Assembly: GCA_030407315.1 (NCBI GenBank)
Contig: JALQPE010001686.1
Span: 19,555 to 83,554 of the forward strand
Direction of reading: 5' to 3'
Origin: Asparagopsis taxiformis
Taxonomy: Eukaryota > Rhodophyta > Florideophyceae > Bonnemaisoniales > Bonnemaisoniaceae
Length of the DNA stretch: 64,000 nucleotides
Below the pieces are notes generated by a model. That model saw only the letters and a list, made by a program, of their open reading frames with translations, made no database searches and was not told the DNA's origin. A program made the position numbers and the translations under genes. This document shows, piece after piece, positions 1-12,109 of the stretch (its first letter is position 1; each line of letters begins with the position of its first letter).

Positions 1-2834
1 CGACCGGATATCCCTCCCCGAGGTTGAATACTAGCTGGAGTCTCCAGGGCGTGTGTCGTATCCCTACCCCGCTCATGCGGTATGCGCCTACGCGCTAAGC
101 GCAATTCTTCCTCAAGCTCTCGGACTCTTGTCACTAGTTCATCGAACGTCTTCTGCCTCGCAGTTAAGTCCTTTTCCAATTTTGACACCTTCTCTTCCGC
201 TAAGCGGCGACCTGTACGCTCTGCGCGATAGCGCGTTACTGCAGCATCCCGTCGCTCGCGACTTTCCTTGTACCGAGTACCCAACGTGACACACGTTAAC
301 GCCAAAGTATCCAACGCATTGCGAACGGGGTAACCGTCATCCCGTGGATGAAACACCGACGAAAGTTGGCCATCACCAAGACTATCCGCCAATTGGCGCA
401 CATTCGTAACTGATAATAACTGCGCCGCAGACAAACTGGATTCAAGAACATCCGCGCGAGCGGTAGCACGACCGACCGTACCGTCATCCTCGAGTGACTG
501 ACCGGATTGACGGTCTGGTGACAGAAACGGCGCTGCCATAGAAGCCGGAAGACCCGGACGGGTAGAGCGAGAAAGATCCAGTGGGGCTGGTGGAGGGACA
601 ACTGCCGGGGGTTCCATCGCTTCGTAAGAAGCTGGCTCTACAGGAGCAGTTGGATGAGGAGAGACGCCGGAATCAGCTGGACGATAATGACCAGCAGGTG
701 TCGAACGCCCAGGGCGTGGAACGTGCATCTCCCGTTCGGGTTTGTACATGTAGTCCTCCAAATCTCCGTCGGAGTAACTTGGCGGGTCGACCGTAAGATA
801 GCCGTCCTCGGAAAATTCACCGTCCCGACGAAACGGAGGAGTCTCAACCACAGTCCCGTCCCGGGTAGTATACGCTGCGGCCTTCGCCGGTTTGAAGGGC
901 AAACTCGGATGCGAGTAAAGGAAGATCTTCTCGGGCGCAACGCCTTCGATTGTACAAGCAATCTCCTCTATACCATCGGTGGTCTTGTAAGAAGCCTCGA
1001 GGAGGTCGATGATAACCTTCACATCTACGCTACGTGTCTTCGGTACAACCGGTGATAACGGCATCTCATGGAATGTCTTCCACGTCGTGATAGCCGACTC
1101 TGCCAAGTGTTTGGCCAATACCGGGAGGAACCCTCTAGTCTCTACGAGACGAGCCAATTCCAAACCAATCATGAGCTCTCGCTCTAACAGGACATAGTCC
1201 AAAAACCGAGGCTTCACCCAAGGACGGGGATCCGCCTCTACCACACTGTGGAAATACAGCATCGCTGGTGTATCCCCAATGGGCAAACACAAGGGCGGTG
1301 AGTTCTCGCCTTCCCATCGGGAATCTTCCAACGTCGAATTCAGCTCTGCTGTAGGTACCACCAAGTTCGCAGTGCGATGGTCTATGCTCCGATTAGCTCG
1401 GTAACCGAACACTCGGTAGTCAAGTGACGACACTTGCAAACCGGTAGTCCGGGTTAGGTGACGCGCGTGTACACGCATGTGATGTTCCAACATACCGGTA
1501 TCCGGGCGGGGCGGATACGCAAACCATCTTGACCTAACGATAGGTAAGTCGGGGACGCTCCCTTGATCCGAGTGTGACTCGAACAATCGACGGTTCATCC
1601 GCTCAACGTACAAGGCATCGCCTGGGTGGAGAAGAAAGGTGCGGTCGCACAGCAACGTGTGTGGTACACGGAAATGTCTCATCGGCCGACACGACGGCAG
1701 TTGGGCATAAGCCGACTAGCTGTTATGCAGCGCATGGGTATCACGGTGTTTAACACCTGCCATGAGACGGAGGTCTCGACGTAAGTCGGTAACGTCCTCG
1801 CTTAAAAACTCCCGTAGGGGCAGGCGCGCAAAAGGGTAATACTCCCACGGAGCTCTCAAATACCTTGAAAAAGGCAACTCATGTGAGTCAAAGACCATGA
1901 GCTCCGAAGCATTCGAAGGATAAAATTCGCCTTCGCGACGCCAATCGGCGGAAGGAGCCGGAACCCGCTTGGGCGATGAATAAGTCGGCGCAGCCGTAAC
2001 AGCAGGAGCTGGTTTTTGGTACGGATCTACCAACTGACCTTGTCTTCCTTGCGGTTGCACCGTCTCATATCCACCGGACCCATACGCGGCTCGCGTCGAA
2101 TTGCTGGCAACCAGCCCGCGACCCGCTTCTTCGGCCGCCTTGCGGTTTCGCGCATCGATGATGAATTGCCGATTACGGCTGTATAAGTCCTCATAAGGAT
2201 TCTTGGACTTAACCGGCTCAGCCGTAATGGGATTCTGTGTGGACGAGCGAGGTTTCGCATAAGGATCCGGATACTCCGATGGACGGGGAACGATGGAACG
2301 GCCTGTGACAGCAGGAGCGGCAGAAGTCGCGTGGGTCGAACTGGGCTGCGAAGCCGCAGCAGCGTCAACGATAATTTCTGCCGGTTCCGGCGTGCGGCGC
2401 GAAGGCTGGGGAGTCCCTTGCTTGTCCGATGGCGGTGAACGCGGGGTATCCCGTTGAACTTCAACTTCTTCTACCTCAGGATGAGGGTCGCTTGGGGGCG
2501 GAACTACCGAAGGCAGCACAACCGGTTTACCGGGATTGTCTTTACGAGGCGTAACCTCAGGTGAGGGACTCGGCGGATGGTGAGCGGCCGAAGGTGTCTT
2601 CGCCTGTTCTTGACCAGTCCCTGTAGAGGGTTTAGCCTGCGAACCGGAATCCGGTGGTTGAGAAGAAGAAGCTGGAACGCCAGCAGCGGAAGCGGAAGGG
2701 TTAGTTGTCGGCGTCGCCGGGGTTGGAGTCGAAGGTGCGCGCGACGCCTGATGGCGGGTGGTTTGACGGCGGGAAGCCGCCCGCGTAGAACGTGTTGGCA
2801 TGTTGCCTGTCGGGCTGTTAATGCGATCGACCAT
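1..2834 (-). CDS. Antisense ORF of gypsy family B (partial, one in-frame stop)
   Basis: Reading leftwards from ATG at 2834, the frame is open to a TAG at 1716-1718. The same frame is then open again to base 1, so about 940 codons are visible and the C-terminus lies outside the window. The first 200 or so residues are Pro/Ser/Thr/Ala-rich low complexity. A globular part with Trp, Tyr and Phe follows. Near base 1 there is a charged heptad-like stretch (KLEKDL, ELVTRVRELEEELRLARR) that looks like a coiled coil. It lies just upstream of a polypurine tract and a + strand LTR, so it is antisense to its host retrotransposon. The order low complexity, globular, coiled coil matches the family A antisense protein at 43786-46623. 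Short blocks also look collinear, for example PGDALYVERMNRRLF here against PCDAYFLEDAADERLV there. The function is unknown. The single stop may be a mutation, a sequencing error or readthrough. Confidence 0.6.
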
Positions 2835-3310
2835 GCTGAGTAACAGCAGTCCTTAAATACTCCACTGGAGTCAGAAGCAACGCAACAGACAAGTCGTACG
2901 GTCGCCACAGGCGTGAGGTCTTTCTTGAATCCCGAAGGGACGCCGCGGAAGAACGCAAGGCGGGTATTACCCTTAACGCAAGAAAAATCGCGTATCACGC
3001 GCGCAAACCTCAGCGAGGCACAAGACTTGAATCGCCAGGCGAGATCGCTTCGCAAACCGGCAGGACCGGAGGGAGAACAAGGTTGGACAACACGGCAAAG
3101 CCGGTGAAAGGACGCAAACCTGAAAGGTCGTTACTCAGATGATGAGCGACGCTCGGGAGTGGAACCGTGTGCACGGGTAAATATCAGTCAAATTTTGGCG
3201 GTCAAAATTTTTATCCGGTTGGCCGGCCACGGCGGTGGAAATAATTTGGGAATTTAAAATCAGTAGATTTTTGGAATTGTCGGGACGACAATTGGCTTAG
3301 GAGGGGGCGA
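2835..3310 (+). other. Family B untranslated region with polypurine tract
   Basis: No convincing ORF. The segment ends in a purine-rich stretch, GAGGGGGCGA (3301-3310), directly against the TGTCATACC start of the LTR. This is where the plus-strand primer (polypurine tract) of an LTR retrotransposon sits. On the other strand it is the 5' leader of the antisense ORF that starts at 2834. Confidence 0.55.
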
Positions 3311-3969
3311 TGTCATACCACGCGGTGGTCTGCCCTGGTAGGGTCGTGTCAACATCCTATTGGATGACCCCGGGTCGGGACTGACCAATAGAAACAGCCT
3401 CGCTGTATCTCGCCCAAGTCAAGGGAATGGACCCACTGGGACAATTAAAGACCCCACAAGGGGCAAATTTTAACTAAGCTGACTCAGCTAACTTTACACT
3501 GTAACACTAACAGTTGGTGATCTCGCGGGCTTCCGCAGTCGCCATAATCAGGGATCTGATTGGTGCACATAAGGATATTTATTCCTAACTGTCTACCTAC
3601 CCTAACTGTTTACAGTAACTTAGACTAGTATAAAACGCCTCTGGATTAGCCAGAGTGCTTAACCTTTTAGAGGTAACGTAAACTCACGTGGAATTTACGA
3701 CTCCACTGAACAGTGTTTGCATTGCTCTATTCCATCCTTCCAGGACGAATTAGCTTTAGCTATACAGCTCGACGGGTTACGTCTTTCGCTCCATCAATAC
3801 GCACTTCGTGCGTGAGCACCCCCAACCTTCACCCGGCATTACCGGAAGACCTTTCGTGGTATACACGCCATTGGCGGTTGACGCAAGATTCGCTTGCTCT
3901 ACCACGCTACCGAAGCTCGGGACACCTGTAGGGTGGTTTTGCCGCTTTGCGGATTTTCTACCTACTACA
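3311..3969 (+). repeat. 3' LTR of gypsy family B, copy 1
   Basis: A 659-bp segment that starts TGTCATACC and ends CTACA, matching the 5' LTR of family B copy 2 (52301-52985). Shared landmarks in order are GACCCCACAAGGGGCAAAT, GGATATTTATTCCTAAC, the GTAACGTAAACTCA region and the CGGATTTTCTACCT.CTACA end. The two copies differ by many substitutions and small indels, so they are old or belong to different lineages. A polypurine tract precedes it, which marks it as a 3' LTR. The base after it begins sequence of a family A element. Confidence 0.85.
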
Positions 3970-6718
3970 GTATCTGCCTGGTGACCGCGTCGCCGCTCGG
4001 AATTTAACACCCGAACGACGCGCCCGTCGTGTACGCCAATCCGAAGTGGAGGGATACCCGTACGCCTCGTGCGACCCGCGGAACTCGCCGCTGCACGCGA
4101 ACGCGTCATGGGACGCGCCCCGCCACGACCCGAACCAACGCTTCCCGTCGCGCCATGCGTCGCATCTGCGCGTAACCCGCTCTCCGACTGCGTCGCGCCA
4201 GTCGACTCCCTTTCGTCAACAGAACCCGCAGGAGAACGCTGCATGAAATTGACGACGTCATTTAACGCCGAGCCCATACGGTGAGCGCGTTCGATAGTTT
4301 CCTGAACCCGACGAACAGTCTCCCTCTCCCGAGCGCGATACCCGTCACGCACAGCGGCGATTCGAGCAGCCAACCGACCCCTCTCCGCCTCCAAATTAGA
4401 TTCGACTTCGGCCAACGCACGCTGCGCGGCCTCCTGCGCTGAACCGGCGGAATCGTAACGAGACTGAAGGGCCGCCAACGCTTCGCGACCACCTTCAACC
4501 TCCTTCTCCTGCTTAGCCGCACGACTTTGCATTACGCCGATATCCTTATGCATGCGCTCGATTCGCACGGCATCTTCGTCGATCTTACGCTTCAACGCGA
4601 CCTCGCGAGCCTCGGACTCGGCTAGCGCTTCGCGAGTCTCGCGTAAGAATGACACGGCCTCGTCGCGCGCCTCGTTCGCATCGTCGCGAGCCTTAATCGC
4701 CTCGTCGCGGGCCTTGATAGCCACGTCAAGGCGTCCCAGGGCTTCGTCTCGAGCTTGGGCGACCGAGGTCACACGCGAAAGCGCCTCGTCGCGGTTTTGT
4801 TCAGCAGACGAGATCTGTGCCTGCAAGTTGGCTGCACCCGTTGAATCCGCTAACGCAACGGCGTCTTCGCCATCCACCACCGCCGGCGCCTCCGCCTGGT
4901 CAATAACCGCGACCGCGACCGCGCTCGACGCCGCGACGCTACCAACCGCCGCGCTCGCGCTCGCACCACCCGGAGCGTTAGCGATATCTTGGCTCGGAAT
5001 GGACTTCTTCAACTCCTGCAGTTCGTTATAAACCTTGACGTACTCCGCCCGTAGCGCTGCGTCCAACTGCGTAATGTCAACAGGAGGCCGAGGCGACTCA
5101 GAGAATAACGAATAGCGCCCGTCGCGGAAACGCCGGCGCTCGACGGCCAATAACGCAGCCATGCCGAGGTATTGCGCGTACTCACGCGAATTAGTTGCGC
5201 GCATCACATGCAACTCGTTGGAAGATAAGGCCGACAAGACGGCATCCATGGTCACAACGTCACCCGCTTCCAAGTGCGCGAACGCGCTGCGCGACGGGTT
5301 ACGCGGGGACTTCAACAACAAGTGCGGAATTTCGGTATGACGATGAACCCCGAGCGCGCCGTGCGCCCAGTCTATCACGCCGCGTTCCGCGCTCCAAGGC
5401 AACCACTGGCCACCCTCGTTAAAGTCCACACCCGGGGCGACGTCGAAGACAGGCGTCTCGTCCCAAGGACATGCGCGATCTCCGTCAAAAGACTCTCCAA
5501 ATGCGCAACCGAATACGTGCCGCCACGAACGACCGCCGAAGCGCCGACGCTCTCGATGCCAGCCACGAGTCTGTCGCTCAAGCGAACGATGCGGCGCTCA
5601 ACGAACGCGATATGGAGCCACGCGCAAGCCACCATGACGACCCACTCGCTAAGGGCAACGGCCCAGAAATAAGAACGCGTCTCCACAGGGACGTCAAGGC
5701 CAAGAAGAACGGACGGCGCATAGTGGAAGACACAAGGCAAAGGAACGGAAAGAGATTCTGGCGCCTCCGGCCAGTCGCGCGGATCGTAGCGAGGAAAGAA
5801 AGCGCCAACGCGATCCTCGGGGAACTCGCGAAACTCCGCGTCGCGATACGTGACGAAGTAACCGGCGGAGCGGCGCATGCGTAACTCGCGGTGCGCTTCG
5901 GCACGCATCCCCGCGTCGAAGAACCACGGTACACTGACTTCTCCTTCTTGTTCGATGTCGTTCCAGGGGACACCACCGTCCAACAAGAAGCCGGCGCTAG
6001 GCGCCGCCGCCCACGGGTCAAGATGCGCAAATTCGTCGCGACGCATCGTTCGGAGCCGCGCCAGATGACGCACAAGCCGCTCGTCCGCTGCGTCCTCGAG
6101 GAAATAGGCATCGCATGGAAGATTAGTGGGTACGGCTAAATCGCATAGGGCCGCTTCACGCCGCGCGTCCCACACGGCCTGCGCGTTTTTGTGGCCGGGC
6201 AACACCGCGTAGCGGTTGACGTCGGCGATACGCACCCATTGAAAACGCCGCGGGAAGTATTGAACACGGCCTAGCTCAGTCCAAGTCGGCATCGCGCGCG
6301 GAAGGAAACGGAAGGCAGAAGGGTCTTCGTAGCGCGCACGCGGGACGACGTCGGGTACATGTTGCACAGCAGAAGGAAGAGAAACAGACGAAGGAGCAGG
6401 AATGGACCGCAAAGTCACGCCGACGTTCGTGCGACTCCCGGACGCGGATGCGGGAGCAGCAGTCACGTCCACTGTCGCGTCGATACCGGGCGATGCGTCA
6501 GCGCCGTCCGTATTATGCACACTCGCCGTCGCTGCAACGGGAGCGATCGCGGATGACGCTTGAGCCATGGAAAGATAAAACGGGCTCTCGGGGCTCGCAG
6601 GCGCAGGGGAAGCGAAGCGCGAAGCAGCAGACGGAGTGCGTAGCGGCGTCGCAGCGTCTTCGCCGGAAGGAATGCTGGCCCGCAGCCAGCTCGGAAGGGT
6701 ATCACCATCGTGCGCCAT
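3777..6718 (-). pseudogene. Antisense ORF of family A, copy 1, frameshifted and truncated
   Basis: Same protein as the intact 945-residue antisense ORF at 43786-46623, starting at the equivalent ATG (6716-6718, MAHDGDTLPSW). Near 5478 one G is missing relative to copy 2 (GCGCGATCTCC here, GCGCGATGCTCC there). That shifts the frame after the segment TYSVAHLESLLTE. The original frame then resumes as a second open stretch from about 5429 down to 3777. Its last 60 or so residues are read through the junction at 3969/3970 into the inverted family B LTR and are therefore foreign. The coiled-coil segment with repeated ARDEA units is well preserved. Confidence 0.75.
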
Positions 6719-7681
6719 AGCGTGTGAATCGGTAAGGATGACGGCGAACGCGGGTTGCAAGAGAGAAGGAAGAAGGAGATGGAACAAAAGAGAAGAGGTT
6801 GCAGACGAAAAGAGTAGAACGAAGGAAACGGAAGAGCACGTGAGGAGAGAGATGACGCGCGAGGACGCGCTGTGATGTTAGTCGGGGGGAGTGTGATGCA
6901 ATTTATGTTGCAAGTGCGCGCGCGGGTCGGAGCGATGCGTCGCGTTGAGTCCGCGTGCATCCGCGTTTAGTTAGTTAGTAAGCGAGCGTACGCGTGGCGA
7001 TACAATTACGTGTCACGGCGCGCCTGCGCGAACGCGTGCGATTGCGAGCTTGGCGCCACGTGTAGCTCCTTTTGCGAATTTCCCTTTATTTCCCCTTTTT
7101 TGGGTTTTTTATGACGAAAGTCTTTTTCCCAAATATTTCCCTTTTTGCGTGCGAGCGAGCGGCCGCCGGCCGGCCGCGCAAGGACAACCTGTCCTTAGTA
7201 GTTAGCTATTAATGGTCGTTCCGCTTCGCACCTTACCAATAAACAGCCAGCATCTTCGCAGCTACGAGTTAAGCGTTTAGCGAATCGCGAGGACCGATTG
7301 CGTTGAAACGTTGCGTGCGGGTTGCTCACGATCGCCGACGTTAGCGTGCGCGCTGCGCATAAACCGATCGTCGAACCGCGTCGCACCGCGATAGAGCGCG
7401 TTGCGTCGCACGCCACCAGGCCAGGGATTTACGACCCCTGTGTGGATCGCGTTGTGCTCGAGTTTACTCGGTGATCTCACCCTGAGATCACGGCTTGCGC
7501 CGGCCCGCGAATCCCGTGTTGCGATCGTTCCCTACGCGTTCCGCCGTTGTACCACCCGTTCGCCAGCGCGACCGAGCGACGCGCGAACGCAAGTTCAACC
7601 AGCGCGTTACGGTTCACCTCGCCCTGACACGGCTGCAATTCTAGAACTCCCTTAGCGATCGCCACCCCGGCTGGTCCTACA
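3970..7681 (+). mobile_element. Family A chromovirus, copy 1, 3' part
   Basis: The sequence from GTATCTGCCTGG (3970) to 7681 is collinear with 43880-47583 of the complete family A element. It holds the antisense ORF, the polypurine tract (CGGGGGGAG, 6883-6891) and the 3' LTR. The left part of the element is absent because the family B 3' LTR ends exactly at 3969. The simplest reading is that B inserted into this A copy, leaving the rest of A upstream of the window. Confidence 0.85.
6892..7681 (+). repeat. 3' LTR of family A, copy 1
   Basis: A 790-bp LTR bounded by TGTGATGCAA and GGTCCTACA, preceded by a purine tract. It is highly similar to the two LTRs of the complete element (34120-34908, 46796-47583). 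It contains AATAAA within ACCAATAAACAG, a likely R-region polyadenylation signal, and a conserved inverted repeat with arms GTGATCTCA/TGAGATCAC around CCC. Confidence 0.9.
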
Positions 7682-7917
7682 GAGCGCCTTCGAGAGGTTT
7701 TCCTATAACTCTGTTTGAACAGAAGATGCTAGTGTTCGTAGGGGCCTGCATCGATGTGTTCCAGGGCGCCATATCTCTGCAAGTCACCGGGAAGATGGTC
7801 TAGAAGATGGAACTTGAAAGTTTTGAGACCTGTGGTGTGGAATGGGCCGAGGGTGGAGAGCATTGATTGTTTGAAATAGGAAATGGATTTCTGGAGGCTT
7901 TCTAGTTCGGCGGTAGT

Positions 7918-9947
7918 TCAGTGCTTGATGCGACCGCGTTTCATGACCCATGCGACGAGGTCAGAGTATTGCGTGCAGATGGAAGTGAGGGAGGCTGTCT
8001 CTACTTCGTCACAGCATCTGTCAATGAATGCTGCGATGAAAGGGAACACCATGTCGACATGGTGATAGTCTTTGGCTGCGAGCATGCCGCGTATGCCGTC
8101 CTCCGTGAAGAGGCCGTTCAAATTGGTGCCCTTCTCACCCTTGGAGAAGTCGACATGAAGACCGGTGATGTAGTAGTCGCGTTCGATAGCGGACAGAATG
8201 CTGTTTGAGCCGGCGAGGATGGATTTTTTCACCTTCTTGAAGGTGCGAGGTGTCCCGGAATGGGAGGCAGTGGTGGTGGTGAGGTCTGGGGAGCTGAGGC
8301 GGTGGACAATGCACTGTTTTATGAGCTTTGAGATGCCGAGGTGGAGATTGTGCAGAGGCTCGAAGGAGAAAATGTTGTACGGGTCTAGGGGACTGTTGGT
8401 GGGTAAAAGAGCGGTCGATTCGAGGACAGAGTGTTGTTCGAGGAGGGAGAGAGCTTCGAGCGGAGCAGTTGTATGCTCCTGAGCGCTCTCTTGGCGTGCA
8501 GAGCGTGTATCATCGAGGGAGCGGGGCTGGTGTGGCGCGCTAGATTCAAGTTGAGTGGCGGGGATGTAGCAGCGGTGGCAGGGATGTGTGGTGGTAGTGC
8601 TGTTGCGAGTGCATGACAGCTCTTTGGCCTCTGGAAAGTCGCAGCAATAATTGGCTAGGATGGGAAAGCATTGGCGGGCAGTTGCAGTGGAGTCTGTGCA
8701 GGGGAACCCGGAAGAGAACGCGGTGGATAGGGACGAAAACACTTTTTCGAGTGCTTTATGAATAATATCAATTTTGCGAGCGCGACTAGCAGAACTAGAG
8801 GTTTTCGGCATTTCATCACCGAACAAGGCGTTGGACGAAGGGTTAACAATGTACGGAAGATAACCGACGATGGTGAGGCCGGTACGGATGCAGTGGCGAC
8901 GGAGGGGGGCGGAGAAGTTGAGCAGTGTGACGTGTATGGGGTATGCGACGATTGCGGAGCTCTTGAGGCTTGTGTTGCTCTTGTGGAGTACACTTGGAGG
9001 AGGCCGGCAAAGGAGGAAGGGGTGGGATCAGTTTCCTCTGCCCATACGACCTGTGGATCTTCCGAGAGCTGCACGCGCTGTCTAGTAACCTGGTGCAGCG
9101 TTTTCGCGAATTCTGTGTGTAGGGGATGAGGAAATATTGCGGTGCCGTCTGGGGCGGTCTGTGGGGAGGGGTGGAAGAGAGTATTTTGGTCGTTAGCCAG
9201 TGCTAACTGCCTGCGGAGCATGTCGACTGGGTCGCGGAGGTACAGCTGTGCCGAGTACTTACCAGTTTTGTCTGGAATGATGTGGCTCTTGTAACCTTCG
9301 GTGCGGAAATGTGTTTCGACCATGGAAGCGGTAACGTGGCGACATTCTTCCACGGTGCGAACGGCGCTGTTGAACTTTTCTAGGGAGAATGCGGGGTCTT
9401 GTAGGATGGTGATGACTTCGCTCACGCGGCCAGCGCCGGCCTTCTACTCGAGGGTTGTGAGACTGGCGGCGAGGGATTGCACGAGGAGGTCTGCGCGGGA
9501 GGGGGTTGAGGTTGGTGGCAGTGGAGCGTCACAGGGTGAGTCGCTGGAGGAAGCACGACCAGATTCTGGGTCTGGGGAGCTGGGTTGCGGGGAATCATGG
9601 TCGCTGTTTCGAGCAGGCTCATGGGTGACGGCAGGGACACGAGCGTTGTTGAAATGTTGGGGAGAGGGGTTGAAACGGTAGCGACACGTTCGCTCATGCA
9701 GCGCGAGCGCATAAGCATCTACGCAGTAGTAGAAGCATCCTTCATACTTGCATTCCATGTCGAGTTTTGACGCAAAAGGGAGGATTGCGAGCTGAACAGG
9801 GGAGACTGTGCCGTCCAGATGCGACCAATTTTTTTTGTGGTGCTTTCGAGACTTGGAATGTAACGTGTTCGTTCGTAGTTTTGTGGGTAGTAGTTTTGTG
9901 CTCACTCCAGCTGACATCCCAACGGTGGAATTTAACCGAGAGTTCAA
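7918..9947 (-). pseudogene. Decayed DNA-transposase-like gene (Tnp2/Plavaka-like?)
   Basis: Three minus-strand open stretches read in order. 9947-9444 holds a C2HC-like finger (ECKYEGCFYYC, then ALHERTC). 9425-8655 is the middle part. 8826-7918 holds CHRCYIPATQL, a DPYNIFSFEPLHNLHLG block and GIRGMLAAKDYHHVDMVFP. The N-terminal finger and the later HNLHLG-type block resemble large cut-and-paste transposases of the Tnp2/KDZ/Plavaka kind, but I cannot confirm the family. Around 8990-8860 the frame must change: the more protein-like reading (AYPIHVTLLNFSAPLRR, then GLTIVGYLPYIV) is in another frame than the flanks. A stop separates the first two stretches. No terminal repeats were found. The right-hand end of the family A LTR lies 236 bp below the last stop. 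Confidence 0.45.
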
Positions 9948-10340
9948 TCATTTCCAACTGTTACATCACATTGCGTGCTGGCAACGTGTGCATGGAAGGA
10001 CGAACGACTGCCCTGGGACATGAATTTTCAATTAATTCATTAGTAATAATAAACTTTTTTATTTCCGAACTTCGTGGAATCTGAATGTGCTTTACAGCGG
10101 ATATGCCACGGATCATGTAAGGAAAGCAAATGGATTCTCATATATATGATTATATGTTTATATTTGTTGTTCTCGATCCGGATCTCATTGTTCGGGGAAT
10201 CAGAGACCATGGCTTGGGCCATACTCAATCTCACTGCCGGCGATGATTTCGAGTATGCACAGCAAGACTTAAGCGGACGCAGAAAGCTGTCCGGTCGACG
10301 CCGCAGGCTCCACTCCGCCCTCATCACCGACTGGGATTCT
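9948..10340. other. No gene seen
   Basis: AT-rich stretch between the transposase-like pseudogene and repeat C. A short ATG-started reading frame (from 10209, MAWAILNLTAGDDF) runs up to the first microexon-like unit of repeat C at about 10381. It could be a first exon, but nothing else supports it. Confidence 0.3.
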
Positions 10341-10368
10341 TTGACCGCCTTTGCTTTGTTTAGTGTAG

Positions 10369-11416
10369 AGGATGGACGAAGGTACGTGCGCGAATCTTGA
10401 GGGTATGCATTGAGGGAAGCGTGGGTTTTGAGTCTGACTATTTCCGTTGATGCGATATTTTTCCTTGGAAGCCTGTTGACTCATGGTGTGTATTGAGCGG
10501 AGGATGGAAGAGAGGTACGTGAAGTTTTGAAAGTATGCTGCGAGGGAAGGTTGGTTTTGAGTCTGACTGTTGTGGTTGATTCCGATGTTGTATAGATGAT
10601 GCAGGAATGTTGATGACGGAAGGTAAGTTTCACTGAGCACCAAGACTTGTTTTGCGAAGATATGGACTGCTGACTATGATTATTATTCATTGCAAGGTTT
10701 TTGGATCATGGTTTGTATTGTGTGTAGGATGGATGAGAGGTACATTTGCGAGTTCTCAGGGTATGTAGCGAGGGAAACGTTGGTTTTCAATCTGACCGTT
10801 GCGATTGATTTCGATGTTGCGTAGGTGATGGAGAAATAGTGATGACGGAAGGTAAGTCACATTGGGCGCCCAGACCGGTTGTGCGAAGATGCGGAATGCT
10901 GACTACTTTTCTTGGCTACACGATTACGTGACTTATGGTTTTTATTGTGTGCAGGATGGAACGGGTAAGGTAAGTATGCGAGTTTTGAAAGTAAGCAGCG
11001 AGGGAAGGTTGGTTTTGAGTCTGACTATTTCCGTTGATGCGATATTTTTCATTAGAAGCCTATTGAGTCATGGTTTGTATTGTGTGGAGCAAAGGTAAGT
11101 GTGCGAGTTCTGGAAGTATGCTGCGAGGGAAGGTTGGTTTTGAGTCTGACTGTTGTGGTTGATTCCGATGTTGTGTAGATGATGCAGGAATGTTGATGAC
11201 GGAAGGTAAGTTTCATTGAGCACCAAGACTTGTTTTGCGAAGATATGGACTGCTGACTATGATTATTATTCATTGCAAGGTTTTTGGATCATGGTTTGTA
11301 TTGTGTGTAGGATGGATGAGAGGTAAGTAAGGGAGTTTCTAGGATATCTGTCGTGGTAAGCGTTGCTGTTGAATCTGACTGTTGTGGTTGATTCTGATGT
11401 TTTGTATGTGATGCAG
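10369..11416 (+). repeat. Array of microexon-like tandem units
   Basis: Two unit types alternate. Type a is a 12-nt core GATGGATGAGAG (10728-10739, 11311-11322; variants at 10371 and 10503). It is followed by GTACGT or GTAAGT and about 90 nt containing GGTTTTGAGTCTGACTGT, ending in GATGCAG or GTAG. Type b is an 18-nt core GAATGTTGATGACGGAAG (10605-10622, 11188-11205). It is followed by GTAAGT and about 105 nt ending GTGTGTAG. Every core therefore sits between an AG and a GT, as an exon would. Some units are fused or have lost a core. Similar units occur inverted at 51900-52300. I cannot tell whether these are spliced or whether the GT/AG signals are accidental. Confidence 0.6.
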
Positions 11417-11770
11417 GAGTGGTGAAGCAGGAACGGCAGGACTCAAGGACAGTGAAGAAGGGATCTAGGAAGATGGGGAATGAAGCTGTGAGGTGTTTCT
11501 GGTATGTGTATATTTTCGGGCATACGATAGAAGTGAGAGTGGTTTCAAGTGGTGTAAGATTTTGCTGACCATGTTCATGTTTGATGTCTTGATGATTTAA
11601 TGGGCTGGGGTGGTGTCGAGGAAAGCGGAGATGGAATTGGGAAGGAGCGGATTTTTTGTAATCAAGGTCGTGAGGGTTCTTGAAGTATGTGCGAATGGTG
11701 GTGCATGGCGTTCGGATGGTATGGAGAACGCGATAGTGAGGGAGATGGGTGATCCACGATATGCTGACAG

Positions 11771-11905
11771 GTATTTTGTATTCTGGCTGGATACGTATTT
11801 CGTATTCTGGCTGGATACATATTCCGTATTCTGGTTGGATACGTATTTCCTATTCTAACCGGGTATTTATTTCCTATTCTGACCAGATATGTATTCCCTA
11901 TTCTA
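11771..11905 (+). repeat. 24-bp tandem repeat
   Basis: About five to six imperfect copies of a unit like GTATTTCGTATTCTGGCTGGATAC, with successive drift (Ggctggatac, Ggttggatac, accggg, gaccag). The inverted repeat C copy has about four copies (51405-51495). It lies between the coding-like segment and the hairpin end of repeat C. Confidence 0.75.
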
Positions 11906-12109
11906 GAGAGACGTATTGTATACGAGCAGTTTCCTAAATGAGAGAATAAAATACGGTCCGATATGGGCCCTGAATTTACCATCCGCTGTAATTTATTCCC
12001 TCCCGGTTTTCGCTGATATATTGTATACTGGATGTCGGGTCCTAGTATTCCGCCATATGTACTAGAGAAAGTGGATGTCGGGCCCTAGTATTCCGCCATA
12101 TGTACTAGA

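Noticed and set aside
5471..5884. Plus-strand frames overlapping the antisense ORF (repeated at 45178-45789)
   Set aside because: They are shadows of the antisense coding region. No retroviral-like motif is present, and they are not continuous with pol.
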